Shown: positions 26,091 through 38,023, numbered from the stretch's first letter. The stretch is DNA of 64,000 bases from Snodgrassella communis (GCF_914768045.1 NZ_CAJZCD010000001.1:310001-374000); one strand, 5' to 3'. Numbers and translations are program-made. Notes: generated from the letters alone by a model not told the origin.

Positions 26091-27587
26091 ATGCATAACA
26101 GCGACATACCGCTGCCAAAGGATATCCAGCGGCCAGCAGAAACCGTTTTGGTGAATATTACTCCGCAAGAAACCAGAGTAGCTGTTATGGAAGAGAACAG
26201 GCTGTGTGAAATTCACATAGAACGTAACAGCGGTTATGGTCTGGTAGGGAATATTTACCTAGGTGTTGTCCGGCGCGTACTGCCCGGCATGCAAAGTGCC
26301 TTTATTGACATCGGCCTAGAGCGTGCTGCCTTTCTACACATTGTTGATATTCTGGAACAACGCCAGAAACCAGAACAAACACTGCGTATCGAACACATGT
26401 TACATGAGGGACAATCAATTGTTGTACAGGTAATCAAAGACCCGATCAATACCAAGGGAGCGCGCCTGTCTACGCAGATATCTCTGGCTGGGCGATTTCT
26501 GGTACACCTGCCACAGGATCAGCATATCGGTATTTCACAACGTATTGAAGACGAAAACGAACGTAACTATTTACGTGAGCGGCTGCAAAAGCTGTTACCA
26601 GCCGATGCAAATCATGGCTATATTATTCGTACCAGTGCAGAGAATGCTACTGATGCAGAATTACAATCTGATATCAACTATTTAACTAAAAGATGGCAAC
26701 ATATTCAGCAATTATCCAAAATCAGCCCACCGGAAACCTTGCTTTATCAAGATTTACCTTTGAGCCTGCGCGTATTGCGCGACATGTACAGTGACAATAT
26801 TGATCACATCATTGTAGATTCATCGGCCAATTATGAAAGCATGCGTGAATTTGCTATGAATTATTCTCAGGGCGCGTTAGATAAACTGCAATTATTCCAT
26901 GATGATCGCCCGCTGTTTGAAGAACACAATATCGAAACCAGAATTAACCAATCGCTACAGCCACGGGTAAATCTTGACTTCGGCGGTTATATCATCATTG
27001 AACCTACTGAAGCCATGACCACTATTGATGTCAATACTGGTGGATTCGTCGGTGCTCGCAACTTTGAAGAAACCATCTTTAAGACCAATCTGGATGCATG
27101 TCATGTTATTGCACGCGAACTGCGTTTACGCAATCTGGGCGGTATCATTATCATTGATTTTATTGATATGGCCACCACAGAGCACCAAGAAGAAATTCTG
27201 ACGGAACTGGCGCAGGCACTGGCTTATGATCGTACTCGTGTGACCCTTAACGGTTTCACCAGTCTGGGACTGGTTGAGTTAACACGCAAACGGACGCGCG
27301 AAAACCTATCCCAAATTCTGTGCGAATCCTGCCCGACTTGTCAGGGACGGGGACGGCTGAAAACCGCACAAACCGTATGCTATGAAATTCAACGCGAAAT
27401 CGTGCGTGAAGCACACCAAAAGAATGCGCAAGAATTTCGCATACTCGCTTCACCAAGTGTGATTGATTTATTTCTGGATGAAGAAGCCAACTCGCTACAA
27501 ATGTTAAGTCAATTTATTGGCAAACCAATTGCTTTGACAGTAGAAGCCACCTACAACCAAGAACAATATGATATTGTTCTTATATAA
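26091..27587 (+). CDS. rng: Ribonuclease G
   Basis: A 498-residue RNase E/G-family endoribonuclease without the long C-terminal scaffold, so RNase G: 16S rRNA 5'-end maturation and some mRNA decay. It opens with ETVLVNITPQETRVAVMEEN, then the S1-containing region (NIYLGVVRRVLPGMQSAFIDIGL). The catalytic domain has TTIDVNTGGFVG and IIIDFIDMATTEHQEE, and the zinc link is CPTCQGRGRLK. It overlaps the extended reading frame of cysE. It coexists with RNase E at 15528. Confidence 0.93.
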   Translation: MHNSDIPLPKDIQRPAETVLVNITPQETRVAVMEENRLCEIHIERNSGYGLVGNIYLGVVRRVLPGMQSAFIDIGLERAAFLHIVDILEQRQKPEQTLRIEHMLHEGQSIVVQVIKDPINTKGARLSTQISLAGRFLVHLPQDQHIGISQRIEDENERNYLRERLQKLLPADANHGYIIRTSAENATDAELQSDINYLTKRWQHIQQLSKISPPETLLYQDLPLSLRVLRDMYSDNIDHIIVDSSANYESMREFAMNYSQGALDKLQLFHDDRPLFEEHNIETRINQSLQPRVNLDFGGYIIIEPTEAMTTIDVNTGGFVGARNFEETIFKTNLDACHVIARELRLRNLGGIIIIDFIDMATTEHQEEILTELAQALAYDRTRVTLNGFTSLGLVELTRKRTRENLSQILCESCPTCQGRGRLKTAQTVCYEIQREIVREAHQKNAQEFRILASPSVIDLFLDEEANSLQMLSQFIGKPIALTVEATYNQEQYDIVLI

Positions 27588-27615
27588 TTTTTTCGGCAAT
27601 AGAGAAACCGGACAT

Positions 27616-28410
27616 ATGAATTTACCTGATGCAGCTCAAGCAGAAAGCCTGTGGCAAACCATTCGCCATGAAACTGAAAATGCAGCACGCAACGAACCTA
27701 TATTAGCCAGCTTTTTGCATCTGAGCGTTTTACGCCATAAAAGCTTTACCCGCATGCTTGCCTTTCATTTATCTACCAAAATGTCCAGCGCAGTCATGGA
27801 TGCACGGGCATTATTTGAGATTTATTTGGAAGCATTCCAGCAGGATCCGGCAATTATTCATGCAGCACTGGCCGATATTGTGGCCTACTATGAGCGTGAT
27901 CCGGCCTGTGATACCTATTCCTTACCATTGCTGTATTATAAAGGTTTTCATGCCATACAAACCCATCGGATTAACCATTGGCTCTGGCAGCAAAATCGCC
28001 CTACTCTAGCCTATTTCCTGCAACATCGTGCTTCAGAAGTATTAGGTGTTGATATTCATCCTGCTGCCTCGATGGGGTATGGCATCATGATTGATCATGG
28101 TACTGGGGTGGTCATTGGAGAAACAGCAGTACTGGGCAATAATATCTCCCTGCTACACGGGGTTACACTGGGCGGTTCTGGTAAACAAAGCGGTGACCGG
28201 CATCCGAAAATCAGTGATGGGGTTATGATTGGTGCTAATGCCTCTGTTCTGGGCAATATTAAGGTACACACCTGTGCCAAGGTAGGCGCCGGCAGTGTAG
28301 TCGTTAGTGATGTTCCTGAATACTCAACAGTAGTCGGTGTACCTGCACGGGTTATTAGCAAAACAAATAAACATGAAAGTCCGGCACAGGAAATGGATCA
28401 GCGTATTTAA
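27616..28410 (+). CDS. cysE: Serine O-acetyltransferase
   Basis: A 264-residue enzyme making O-acetylserine, the committed step of cysteine synthesis. The N-terminal helical domain (LWQTIRHETENAARNEPILASF) is followed by left-handed beta-helix hexapeptide repeats (about 145-240) with DIHPAASMGYGIMIDHGTGV, HGVTLGGSGK and VPARV. The start is set at ATG 27616, 28 bases past the rng stop; the open frame upstream overlaps rng and gives an unlikely N-terminus. A CysB-like regulator is encoded at 37015. Confidence 0.93.
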   Translation: MNLPDAAQAESLWQTIRHETENAARNEPILASFLHLSVLRHKSFTRMLAFHLSTKMSSAVMDARALFEIYLEAFQQDPAIIHAALADIVAYYERDPACDTYSLPLLYYKGFHAIQTHRINHWLWQQNRPTLAYFLQHRASEVLGVDIHPAASMGYGIMIDHGTGVVIGETAVLGNNISLLHGVTLGGSGKQSGDRHPKISDGVMIGANASVLGNIKVHTCAKVGAGSVVVSDVPEYSTVVGVPARVISKTNKHESPAQEMDQRI

Positions 28411-28723
28411 AAGTATAGTTTGCTCAGATACATTACAGGAATGTTTAACGCAGCTATGTTTTATCTGTTGCAGTCAAATTGAACAGGATAGTAATAATGA
28501 CAAACTGAGCAAACAAAAAGAGGATGAGAAAGGGTATTTTAAACAACCCAGAATATACATTTCCAAAAAATCTACACAGCAGAATTTTAATAAAAGTTCG
28601 TTTCTATTGTTCTGGAAAAAGGATATTCGGTTGCACGAGCGTGTCAGGTTAAATTGTAATCCTTTAAATCTTAATTTTATTGAATTAAACCTGCTATATA
28701 TTTAAATAATATTATTTTGTTTT
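28411..28723. other. Intergenic after cysE, nothing recognised
   Basis: AT-rich, with no terminator of good quality and no believable coding frame; the plus-strand frame to 28705 is a continuation in another phase over the cysE end. Confidence 0.4.
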
Positions 28724-29002
28724 TTAATAGTTGTTCTTTTCCTTTTCTACTGTTGCACTATCAATCTTAGTAAGTTGATCTGCTTGTTTTAACCAGATTA
28801 CGACATCCGTGCAAACACAATCACGAAAACTGCATTCTAATTTGCTGTTATCATCAACCCATGTAATTATCTGATATCCAAAATCAAAACCCCAGAACTC
28901 ATCTGGATAATCTATGCCCAATTTTTGGTTTATATCATGTTCACGTAAATTTAAAAAATCACTGGCTTTGAATTGGTTTACAGTTGTTCTAAAATTTTTC
29001 AT
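28724..29002 (-). CDS. Orphan small protein of unknown function
   Basis: A 92-residue acidic, soluble-looking protein (MKNFRTTVNQFKASDFLNL, WGFDFGYQIITWVDD, CVCTDVVIWLKQAD). Not recognised. ATG 29002 is chosen because AAAGG lies 6 bases before it; the frame is open 12 codons further. It has no signal peptide or membrane helix. It stands alone between cysE and tRNA-Met in a gene-poor stretch. Size and acidity would fit an orphan immunity protein of a contact-dependent toxin, but no toxin is nearby, so this is only a guess. Confidence 0.5.
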   Translation of the reverse strand: MKNFRTTVNQFKASDFLNLREHDINQKLGIDYPDEFWGFDFGYQIITWVDDNSKLECSFRDCVCTDVVIWLKQADQLTKIDSATVEKEKNNY

Positions 29003-29651
29003 CCATTGCCTTTGTAACATTAAAATATTATCTACCAAACCTATCTTTTGATTCTAATGCAAAGAACCATGCTACAACTTATTCCATATATTGTATGGTA
29101 TGACTTGTGTATTTTCGGCAAGCTGAAAACGGCGGTATTCAATATGCACCAGAGACAAAACTAACGCTTATTCATCGGTAAGAAATAGGACGACTATACT
29201 TTAAAAATAACCATCACTGATTTGGCATAATGTACTATGGCTGGCCGTCCGATCATTTATACCGTGTTAAAAAACCAAATTACAAATATTTGTATCTCAA
29301 CCAGTAAAAATGAGCACTATTGAACAATAAAATAGGTTTTCAGGATAAGGTTAAACTGCCTGAGACAATACCTTAAGAGTTTTAAAAAATGGTCTTATTC
29401 ATTAGGTGGAAATATCTCGGCATTTTTCAACACTTGATGCATTAAGAATACAACTACCGTTAAATATTTATCGGATAATTCCAGTATAAACCTGTCTTCT
29501 GCGTAGCACACATCTTATAAATCACACAAAATATTGCCTACAGATTAATGCAATCAATCCATTCAAAATGGCTCAAATGTAGTCAATCATGCCTAATAAA
29601 TAAACCAGATAAACGATGTTAATACTTAAAGAATACAAAATAAAAAGACAA
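29003..29651. other. Gene-poor stretch before tRNA-Met
   Basis: About 650 bases with stops in all frames. No repeats, no recognisable gene fragments. Confidence 0.5.
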
Positions 29652-29682
29652 TAAAAAACGCAAATTCCAATAAGAATTTGCG
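29652..29682 (-). terminator. Terminator after tRNA-Met
   Basis: Stem CGCAAATTC / GAATTTGCG (29659-29667 with 29674-29682), followed on the minus strand by TTTTTTAT. It starts 14 bases past the tRNA 3' end. Confidence 0.8.
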
Positions 29683-29696
29683 ATCAATAAGATTGG

Positions 29697-29773
29697 TGGT
29701 GGCGAATCAGGGATTCGAACCCCGGACACAAGGATTATGATTCCTCTGCTCTAACCGACTGAGCTAATTCGCC
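29697..29773 (-). tRNA. tRNA-Met (anticodon CAT, elongator)
   Basis: A 77-base cloverleaf: acceptor GGCGAAT pairs with ATTCGCC, anticodon loop ATCATAA gives CAT, T-loop GTTCGAATC, encoded CCA at 29697-29699. The stem body (AGCAGAGGAATCATAATCCT) is that of elongator tRNA-Met in many proteobacteria. Its acceptor pairs at position 1-72, unlike the initiator. A CAT tRNA could also be tRNA-Ile2 modified by TilS, judged less likely here. Confidence 0.88.
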
Positions 29774-29798
29774 ATATCTCGTTTTCAAGAGAGACGCA

Positions 29799-29826
29799 AT
29801 TATACGATATTTTTTCGAACATGCAA
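29799..29826 (-). promoter_or_regulatory. Sigma-70 promoter of tRNA-Met
   Basis: TTGCAT (29821-29826), a 16-base spacer and a perfect TATAAT (29799-29804) on the minus strand, about 25 bases before the tRNA. Confidence 0.75.
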
Positions 29827-30036
29827 GCACAAATTAAACAAAAAATAATTATATTTTTGTTTTAAAATATAATTATTTTTTATTCTCCCTAATTTAGCCT
29901 AGCAATGGCTGTTAAATTAGCATCAATTCATGCATCCAGCAAACAATGCAATTCTTCGCTGGTTAAGCATAAGTATGACTATGCTTTATGATACAATTCA
30001 GCCATTTTTGAATCTAGCCAATTTCCAAGGAATATC

Positions 30037-31128
30037 ATGAGTTTGAAATGTGGTATTGTGGGTTTACCTAATGTGGGCAAATCTACCCTGTTTAACGCTC
30101 TTACCCAGTCCGGCATTGAAGCGGCCAACTACCCCTTTTGCACTATTGAACCGAATGTCGGCATTGTTGAAGTGCCTGATGAACGTATGGCTGAACTGGC
30201 CAAAATTGTTAACCCCAAACGCACCCAGCCAGCCATCGTTGAATTTGTCGATATTGCCGGACTGGTAGCTGGTGCTAGTAAAGGTGAAGGTCTAGGTAAC
30301 CAGTTTCTCGCCAATATTCGTGAAACAGATGCCATCGTTAATGTTGTACGCTGTTTTGATGACGACAATATCGTCCATGTTGCCGGCAAAGTAGACCCGA
30401 TTTCCGATATTGAAGTCATTGGTACTGAGCTGGCACTGGCAGATTTAGCCAGTGTGGAAAAATCCATTGTACGTGAAAGTAAACGAGCCAAATCCGGTGA
30501 CAAGGAAGCACAAAAACTGGTAACTATTCTGGAACGCTTACAGCAGCACCTGCTCGAAGGTAAACCGGTTCGCGCAGCAGGGCTGGATCAGGATGAGCTG
30601 GCGCTGATTAAACCACTGTGCCTGCTGACAGTAAAACCGGCTATGTATGTAGCCAACGTAGCCGAAAATGGCTTTGATAACAACCCACATCTGCAACGCC
30701 TGCAACAATTAGCCGCACAGGAAAACGCACCTGTTGTTGCCTTGTGCGCTGCCATGGAAAGTGAAATTGCAGATCTGGACGAAGCTGATAAAACCGAATT
30801 TTTAGCAGAAATGGGTTTAAAAGAGCCCGGGCTGAATCGGCTGATTCGTGCCGGTTATGACCTGTTAGGCTTACAAACCTACTTTACGGCTGGTGTACAG
30901 GAAGTCAGAGCTTGGACTATTCATAAAGGCGATACTGCTCCTCAGGCTGCCGGAGTAATTCATACCGACTTTGAACGTGGATTTATCCGTGCACAGGTAA
31001 TTGCTTACGCCGATTTTATTGCCTGTGGCGGTGAAGCCAAAGCTAAAGAAGCTGGCAAAATGCGAGCTGAAGGCAAGGAGTATGTGGTAAATGATGGCGA
31101 TGTTATCCACTTTTTGTTTAATGTTTAA
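30037..31128 (+). CDS. ychF: Redox-regulated ATPase YchF
   Basis: A 363-residue Obg-family P-loop protein that prefers ATP and associates with ribosomes (OLA1 family). Motifs: G1 [13 protein letters not shown]3 [21 protein letters not shown], the NVAE element replacing the usual NKxD (explaining ATP preference), a coiled-coil insertion, and the C-terminal TGS domain with [22 protein letters not shown] clear ribosome site (AAGGA) lies 8 bases before the ATG. Confidence 0.95.
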   Translation: MSLKCGIVGLPNVGKSTLFNALTQSGIEAANYPFCTIEPNVGIVEVPDERMAELAKIVNPKRTQPAIVEFVDIAGLVAGASKGEGLGNQFLANIRETDAIVNVVRCFDDDNIVHVAGKVDPISDIEVIGTELALADLASVEKSIVRESKRAKSGDKEAQKLVTILERLQQHLLEGKPVRAAGLDQDELALIKPLCLLTVKPAMYVANVAENGFDNNPHLQRLQQLAAQENAPVVALCAAMESEIADLDEADKTEFLAEMGLKEPGLNRLIRAGYDLLGLQTYFTAGVQEVRAWTIHKGDTAPQAAGVIHTDFERGFIRAQVIAYADFIACGGEAKAKEAGKMRAEGKEYVVNDGDVIHFLFNV

Positions 31129-31647
31129 CTGCTAACAACAATTAGCCAGCAACAGCCCAATCAGGGTTGTTGCTTTTTTATATATTTGAATTCATACCAC
31201 TTAATTGTATAAACTGGAGAATATCTTTCAGTCAGTAAAATTTGAGTTATTCCAAATTCAGCCGACAAGGTCTACTCTGTTTCTACATAACAAGATATCA
31301 GTATATAACGACTATACAGACTATTTTAAGTATTGATTTTAATAACAATTAATGCATTGAAAAATATAAACACACATATTTGCAGCCCGAATACCGTTAA
31401 AAGCAGGTAAAACATTTCTTGCCATAGTCCAATTAATGATTGATCAATTTATTGCAAGCACAAATGCAGTAATAAGCAAATCGTGTAAAATAATGCATGA
31501 TTATTAATTGTCTAACTGAAAAACAGGCTAACTGGCCAGAATCAGCGAAAACGATTTATGATATTTACTATTTTGTTTTTTCATGCAGCCAGAAACCAAA
31601 ATCGGTTTTAGCCATTTTTATTTAATTTGAAAGTATAAAATCTCACC
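31129..31647. other. ychF-tyrS intergenic region with terminator
   Basis: The start holds a Rho-independent terminator for ychF: AGCAACAGCCC (31148-31158) pairs with GGGTTGTTGCT (31164-31174), then TTTTTT. The remaining 470 bases, AT-rich, contain the tyrS promoter region. No T-box or other riboswitch was recognised. Confidence 0.6.
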
Positions 31648-32913
31648 ATGACCAGTGTTGTTAACGATTTACAGCAACGTGGCCTGATTGCCCAGACTAC
31701 CGATGCTCAGGCTCTAGATACCTTATTAAACGAACAGAAAATCACACTTTACTGTGGTTTCGATCCTACTGCTGACAGTCTGCATATTGGACATCTGTTA
31801 CCTATTCTGGTATTGCGACGTTTTCAGCTGGCCGGACACACACCCATTGCCCTTGTTGGTGGAGCCACCGGCATGATTGGCGACCCCAGTTTTAAAGCAC
31901 AGGAACGCTCGCTCAATACACCAGAAACCGTACAGCAATGGGTAGCTAAAATTCGTGCCCAGTTGCAGCCATTTCTCAGCTTTAGCGGTGAAAATGCAGC
32001 CATTATGGCTAATAATTATGATTGGTTCGGCAATATGAACTGTCTTGATTTTTTGCGCGACATCGGCAAGCACTTTTCAGTGAACGCCATGCTGAATAAA
32101 GAATCTGTAAAACAGCGTCTGAGCCGTGATGATGTAGGTATTTCTTTTACAGAATTCGCCTATGCTTTGCTACAGGGTTACGATTTTGCTGAGCTATACC
32201 GTCGCCACGGTACCGTATTGCAAATTGGTGGCTCGGATCAGTGGGGCAATATTACCGGAGGCATTGATCTCTCCCGTCGCCTGCATCAGGCTACCGTATA
32301 TGGTTTAACGCTACCACTGGTAACTAAAGCTGACGGTACTAAATTTGGTAAAACCGAAGGTGGCGCAGTCTGGTTAAGTGCAGAAAAGACTTCCCCTTAC
32401 CAGTTCTATCAGTTCTGGTTAAAGGTTGCTGATGCCGATGTATATAAATTCCTTAAATACTTTACCTTCCTCAGCATTGCCGATATAGACGCAATCGAGG
32501 CACGTGACCAGACCAGTGGCACCAAACCGCAGGCGCAGCGTATTCTGGCTGAAGAAATGACCCGGCTGATTCATGGAGAAGAAGCACTGGCAGCTGCCCA
32601 ACGTATTTCTGCCAGCTTATTCGCTGAAGACCAAAGTGCGCTTACTGAAAGCGATTTCCAGCAATTATCTTTGGACGGTCTGCCTGCCTTTTCTATTACT
32701 GATTCCATTAACATTGTACAGGCATTAACCACAGCAGCTCTGGCCAAATCCAACAATGAAGCACGCGGCTTTATCAGTCAGGGTGCAGTAATGGTTAACG
32801 GGCAGAAAATTGACAGTTCTGACTATGTATTCAGCGACAGCGACAAACGTTTTGGTCGATATACCATAGTACGTCGCGGTAAACGCAACCATGCCTTACT
32901 GGTATGGCAATAA
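31648..32913 (+). CDS. tyrS: Tyrosyl-tRNA synthetase
   Basis: A 421-residue class I synthetase charging tRNA-Tyr. HIGH occurs in [12 protein letters not shown] near residue 50, the tyrosine pocket in [11 protein letters not shown], and KMSKS appears as KFGKT. A C-terminal S4 domain ([21 protein letters not shown]) is present. This is the E. coli-type TyrS. argG follows 42 bases later and may be cotranscribed. Confidence 0.95.
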   Translation: MTSVVNDLQQRGLIAQTTDAQALDTLLNEQKITLYCGFDPTADSLHIGHLLPILVLRRFQLAGHTPIALVGGATGMIGDPSFKAQERSLNTPETVQQWVAKIRAQLQPFLSFSGENAAIMANNYDWFGNMNCLDFLRDIGKHFSVNAMLNKESVKQRLSRDDVGISFTEFAYALLQGYDFAELYRRHGTVLQIGGSDQWGNITGGIDLSRRLHQATVYGLTLPLVTKADGTKFGKTEGGAVWLSAEKTSPYQFYQFWLKVADADVYKFLKYFTFLSIADIDAIEARDQTSGTKPQAQRILAEEMTRLIHGEEALAAAQRISASLFAEDQSALTESDFQQLSLDGLPAFSITDSINIVQALTTAALAKSNNEARGFISQGAVMVNGQKIDSSDYVFSDSDKRFGRYTIVRRGKRNHALLVWQ

Positions 32914-34308
<1,395 letters not shown>

Positions 34309-34328
34309 GATTTATAATTTAAAAAACT

Positions 34329-34367
34329 AAAAAACCGGATGGCATTTATGCGCTACCCGGTTTTTTA
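34329..34367 (+). terminator. Terminator after argG
   Basis: AAAACCGG (34331-34338) pairs with CCGGTTTT (34357-34364), ending in TTTTTT. It lies 20 bases past the argG stop. Confidence 0.8.
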
Positions 34368-34599
34368 TTGCAAATATAATCTAATTGGCAACTATAAATA
34401 AGATATTTAATTATTTAATCAACGCGCAGACTTTATCTATAAACTGGATACAGTTAATTACTTATGCTGTGAATGAATAATTTTCAGACTAAATAATGAT
34501 TCTGCGGTGACTAATGCATTGTTTTCAATCTGATGATTCTATATAAGCCAACTGGTAACCATTTTGCTACAGCTAATTTATACAACAATTTTAATATAC

Positions 34600-35439
34600 T
34601 CAGATATCTGCTAAAGTGCAATTACGTTGCCATAAGGAAGTTTTACATCGTAAATGGCCAACATATTGCAACGGGTAAGTAGGCACAACAGAAGGAACGT
34701 CATCAGCACGCATATGGAGCAAATCACCCGGTGCAACCCATTCGGCCGGTGTTTTGGTTAAGGGGATTCCAGCATAATTATAGGCAGCAACTACCAGCTG
34801 CGAACAAAAATAGCGATCAGAAGAGAAAGGTGTTACCTGCACTAATGCCATGGTATTAAGACACAGATGGCGAAAGGCGCGAGGTATTACTGGTAATTCA
34901 CATACTTTGCGAGTAACAGTATAAGGAGTCTGTTTAATGATACCGAAATAATTATATTTTCCCCCAGCCTCAGCCTTGGCAAACTCACGAATTTTCTCAG
35001 CCTGTAAATTATTTAAATGTGGATGGCGATAAACCACCAGTAGCGGGTTTTCATCAACACTCTCAGCCAGAGGCATGATATGTACACCACTGCCAACGGC
35101 CTCGGCAACTTCACCATCTCCTAAATACAGGAATGCATGGCTGATTGATGTGTTACCAAACAGACGTAAAGCGCGTGATCTCAGGCCGGAATTAGCAGAA
35201 AATAAAATATCCCCGCTTTGCAGATCCATTGGATTAATCAATAGTACACCCGTTTGTGGTGCCGTATTTTGCCGTTGAAACTTTAAGACAATATGTTTTT
35301 TCTCTCCGGAAGTGCTTGGAACACGGTGAAATTGGGCTGTACAGGCAACACACAGGTAACAACATAAAATTAAAAACAGAAATCTCGAATGTTTGATAAT
35401 TGAAGCGATATTAAATTGGGTTCTATATAAATTTATCAT
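34600..35439 (-). CDS. YaeF/YiiX-type permuted papain-like lipoprotein
   Basis: A 279-residue protein. The N-terminal hydrophobic stretch (FLFLILCCYLCVAC) ends in a putative, somewhat non-canonical lipobox at Cys33. The domain matches the permuted NlpC/P60 (C92, YaeF/YiiX) class: DLQSGDILFSANSGL, SISHAFLYLGDGEVAEA with the probable catalytic His, and RYFCSQLVVAAYNYAG with the probable Cys. Such enzymes are thought to act on amide bonds in lipids or cell-wall material. Substrate unknown. It is monocistronic, with no partner gene to help. The start is the first ATG of the frame. Confidence 0.75.
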   Translation of the reverse strand: MINLYRTQFNIASIIKHSRFLFLILCCYLCVACTAQFHRVPSTSGEKKHIVLKFQRQNTAPQTGVLLINPMDLQSGDILFSANSGLRSRALRLFGNTSISHAFLYLGDGEVAEAVGSGVHIMPLAESVDENPLLVVYRHPHLNNLQAEKIREFAKAEAGGKYNYFGIIKQTPYTVTRKVCELPVIPRAFRHLCLNTMALVQVTPFSSDRYFCSQLVVAAYNYAGIPLTKTPAEWVAPGDLLHMRADDVPSVVPTYPLQYVGHLRCKTSLWQRNCTLADI

Positions 35440-35761
35440 TATTCAGAGCTTAATTTTTTTGAATACAATAGATTGCAAATCAATCAGCATTCCCCTGTTT
35501 TGCCTAAGTAACAATTACATATACTTAAAGCATTTATTGGAAACATCAGGAATACGATTAAAACTGACCAATATTTTATTTACATTAAGTTATCTAATCT
35601 TCTCATAATAACATATATTAATAATTTATTTTAAGAAAATTTAAAAAGAGCACTATCTAATAGTATATATAGTAGAGTTAAACTAATGAAATAATTAAAC
35701 ATTTTTATTAGAATCATTAAGTTATAATAAAAAACATTCTAAAGTTATCCAATTTATCAGT
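35440..35761. other. AT-rich spacer
   Basis: Upstream region of the leftward lipoprotein gene. No gene; short plus-strand frames have no ribosome site. Confidence 0.4.
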
Positions 35762-35798
35762 AATAAAAAAACCCTGCTTAAAGCAGGGTTTTTTTATT
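35762..35798 (-). terminator. Terminator after the RmpM-like gene
   Basis: Perfect stem with core AACCCTGCTT / AAGCAGGGTT flanked by A- and T-runs on both sides, 14 bases past the stop of the leftward gene. Confidence 0.92.
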
Positions 35799-35812
35799 AC
35801 TAAGGTAAAAAG

Positions 35813-36547
35813 TTATCTAACTTTTTTAGCTACCATAGTACGGATTTTAACGTCTACGCGGCGATCAGGTGCGATACACTCGATCAAAGCAGCACGTTTC
35901 TTAGCTGCTGAAACTTTTTTGCCCAGTCTGGCAACTTCAGCCTGACAAGATTCGGTCATGCGAGCTTCAGATTTACCTAAGCCAACTGCAGAGATTTTCT
36001 CAGCAGAAACGCCTTTGGAAACCAGATACTGAGCAACAGCATGAGCACGACGCTCAGACAAAGCCTGATTATAAGCTTCAGAACCTTTAAAGTCGGTGTG
36101 ACCTTCAACACGTACAGCCTGTACGCTGCTGTCAGCCAGACGGCTAGCCAATTGATTCAGAGTATCAATTGCTTCCGAACGCAAAGTATCTTTATCAAAG
36201 CCAAACAGGAAGTTAGCAGACAAAGATACAGTTTCATCAACAAATCTAGGTGCTTGTGGTGCAGCCTGAGCAACCACCATTGGGTGACCACAGTTGTTGC
36301 CCAATGTAGGTTCATTATCGTTATTGAAACGGTTTTTCACACATTCAGGTGTACCATCAGCACCATTTTCGCGAGTGACAAGAATTTCACCTGTTCCTTT
36401 TTCAGGAGCAGAACTAGTAGTATAGCCATTATAAGTACCAGCAGGTTCACCGGTCCAGTTGGCACCCGGTACAACACCATTGGCAAAAGCGGCAGTTGAA
36501 GCAGCCATAGCAACGATCAATGCGCTCAATTTTAGCTGTTTGGTCAT
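35813..36547 (-). CDS. rmpM: OmpA-family peptidoglycan-binding outer-membrane protein, RmpM-like
   Basis: A 244-residue periplasmic/outer-membrane protein with a signal peptide ([22 protein letters not shown]), a short acidic N-terminal part with paired cysteines (PECVKN, GNNCGHP), and an OmpA C-terminal domain from about residue 108 ([36 protein letters not shown]). It lacks an N-terminal beta-barrel, as in neisserial RmpM (class 4 protein), which links porins to peptidoglycan. The two porins at 11.9-15.0 kb are likely partners (inference). GAGGGA lies 6 bases before the ATG; the promoter is at 36669-36697. Confidence 0.87.
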   Translation of the reverse strand: MTKQLKLSALIVAMAASTAAFANGVVPGANWTGEPAGTYNGYTTSSAPEKGTGEILVTRENGADGTPECVKNRFNNDNEPTLGNNCGHPMVVAQAAPQAPRFVDETVSLSANFLFGFDKDTLRSEAIDTLNQLASRLADSSVQAVRVEGHTDFKGSEAYNQALSERRAHAVAQYLVSKGVSAEKISAVGLGKSEARMTESCQAEVARLGKKVSAAKKRAALIECIAPDRRVDVKIRTMVAKKVR

Positions 36548-36668
36548 GTTATTCCCTCATCAAAAAATTTGTTATGTGTTGATTCAGCATTAAATTCGCC
36601 TGATCAAAACACAAATACCATTTACAGGCCGCTCAAACCGGGCGGGTAGCTTGGTAAATCAGGTCTAT

Positions 36669-36697
36669 ACTATAAAAACCACAGCATAAACTGTCAA
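36669..36697 (-). promoter_or_regulatory. Sigma-70 promoter of the RmpM-like gene
   Basis: Consensus TTGACA (36692-36697), a 17-base spacer and TATAGT (36669-36674) on the minus strand. The predicted 5' UTR is about 115 bases. A strong promoter suits an abundant envelope protein. Confidence 0.85.
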
Positions 36698-37014
36698 TAC
36701 GCAAACCACCAAGGCGAAGCTGCTAGACGACCCGCTTCCTAACTTTGCATCATGCCTAAAAAATAGCTTTGTGTCACTTATTTACAACTAAATTCGTGCC
36801 TTTACTCAGATTAAGTTGCATTAAAACAACAAGCAAGCTTCTATTGGCCTGATCGCTCGCAGCAAGCTGATTAACTTGTAAATTTGTCCAGTCGCAAGTG
36901 AAGATGTTTCATGTCAGAATGGGTAAATTGCGTTATGATGTAGATAACGAAGCTTTTTTGTTGTATTTGAGCGACAATTAAAACAACGCTAAACTTAAAG
37001 GGGGCAGAAACAAT
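36698..37014. other. Divergent spacer before the cysB-type gene
   Basis: No gene. Holds the cysB-side promoter, not confidently placed. AAAGGGGG occurs 8-15 bases before the cysB ATG as ribosome site. Confidence 0.4.
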
Positions 37015-37965
37015 ATGAAGCTGCAACAGTTACGTTATGCAGTTGAAGTTTATCGTCAGAATCTGAATGTCTCAGAGGCAGCTGAAGTGCTGTTCACTTC
37101 GCAGCCGGGTATTTCCAAACAGATTCGCATGTTGGAAGAAGAACTTGGGGTACCACTCTTTATCCGTCACGGCAAACGTATGGTAGCAGTAACGGCACCT
37201 GGCAAAATTGTGCTGGAAACTGCCGAACGAATTTTACGTGAAGTACAAAATATTAAGCAAATTGGCACAGAGTTTGCCGACCAGAATATTGGTTCTCTAA
37301 CCATTGCCACTACTCATACACTAGCGCGTTATGATTTACCTGAAGTGGTATCCGCCTTTGTTAAACGCTATCCTCAGGTTCAGTTAAATATCCAGACAGC
37401 CAGCCCGAAAATCATCACCCACATGGTTCTTGATGGAGAGGTAGATTTTGCTATTGGCATGGAAATAGAAATTGAACACCCTGAATTGCGTAAACTGAGT
37501 TGTGGGGCATGGAACCGTAGTATTATTGTCCCCGATAATCATCCCCTGTTGAGTCTGAAACGGCCATTGAGACTGGAGGACATTGCTGCTTATCCGCTCA
37601 TTACCTATGATATTGCTTTCAGTGAAGAATCCAAAATCGCCCGCGCCTTTGCTCAAGAAGATTGCAACTTACCCAGAGTAGTACTGGCTTCAGCTGATAC
37701 GGATGTCATAAAAACTTATGTAGCACAAGGCTTAGGTATTGGACTACTGGCCAGTATGGCTTTTGACAGCAGATTGGATCAGGGTTTACAGCTGATCAGT
37801 GCTGAGCATTTATTTGAGCCTTCATTCTCGCAAATAATACTCAGACAGGATGTATATCTGCGTGGCTTTGGCTATGAATTTCTGGCCTTGTTCGCTCCGG
37901 GGCTAACCCGTGCCCGAATTGAATCTGCACTGCATTCTTCTTTCGAAGAAGATTTTTCAATTTAA
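37015..37965 (+). CDS. cysB: LysR-family regulator, CysB type
   Basis: A 316-residue LysR-type regulator. The N-terminal winged helix (MKLQQLRYAVEVYRQNLNVSEAAEVLFTSQPGISKQI, split here only by reading) and the effector domain with TTHTLARYDLPEVV are characteristic of the CysB/Cbl branch, which activates sulfate assimilation and cysteine genes in response to N-acetylserine. cysE is encoded at 27616 but not adjacent. It is monocistronic, ending in a strong hairpin shared with fabG. A Cbl-like role is the alternative. Confidence 0.88.
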   Translation: MKLQQLRYAVEVYRQNLNVSEAAEVLFTSQPGISKQIRMLEEELGVPLFIRHGKRMVAVTAPGKIVLETAERILREVQNIKQIGTEFADQNIGSLTIATTHTLARYDLPEVVSAFVKRYPQVQLNIQTASPKIITHMVLDGEVDFAIGMEIEIEHPELRKLSCGAWNRSIIVPDNHPLLSLKRPLRLEDIAAYPLITYDIAFSEESKIARAFAQEDCNLPRVVLASADTDVIKTYVAQGLGIGLLASMAFDSRLDQGLQLISAEHLFEPSFSQIILRQDVYLRGFGYEFLALFAPGLTRARIESALHSSFEEDFSI

Positions 37966-37980
37966 TCATTCTTTTTACAT

Positions 37981-38017
37981 CAAAGCCATTTTGTACTTAT
38001 TGTACAAAATGGCTTTG
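37981..38017. terminator. Bidirectional terminator between cysB and fabG
   Basis: A 16-bp perfect stem (CAAAGCCATTTTGTAC at 37981-37996 with its complement at 38002-38017), loop TTATT, between convergent genes. Confidence 0.8.
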
Positions 38018-38023
38018 TAGCAG

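Noticed and set aside
28337-28705. A 122-codon frame overlapping the cysE end
   Set aside because: Starts inside cysE in another phase and runs through AT-rich spacer; no protein-like character.
29697-29773. tRNA-Ile2 (CAT, lysidine) instead of tRNA-Met
   Set aside because: The acceptor and anticodon-stem sequence fit elongator tRNA-Met better; kept as a minor alternative.
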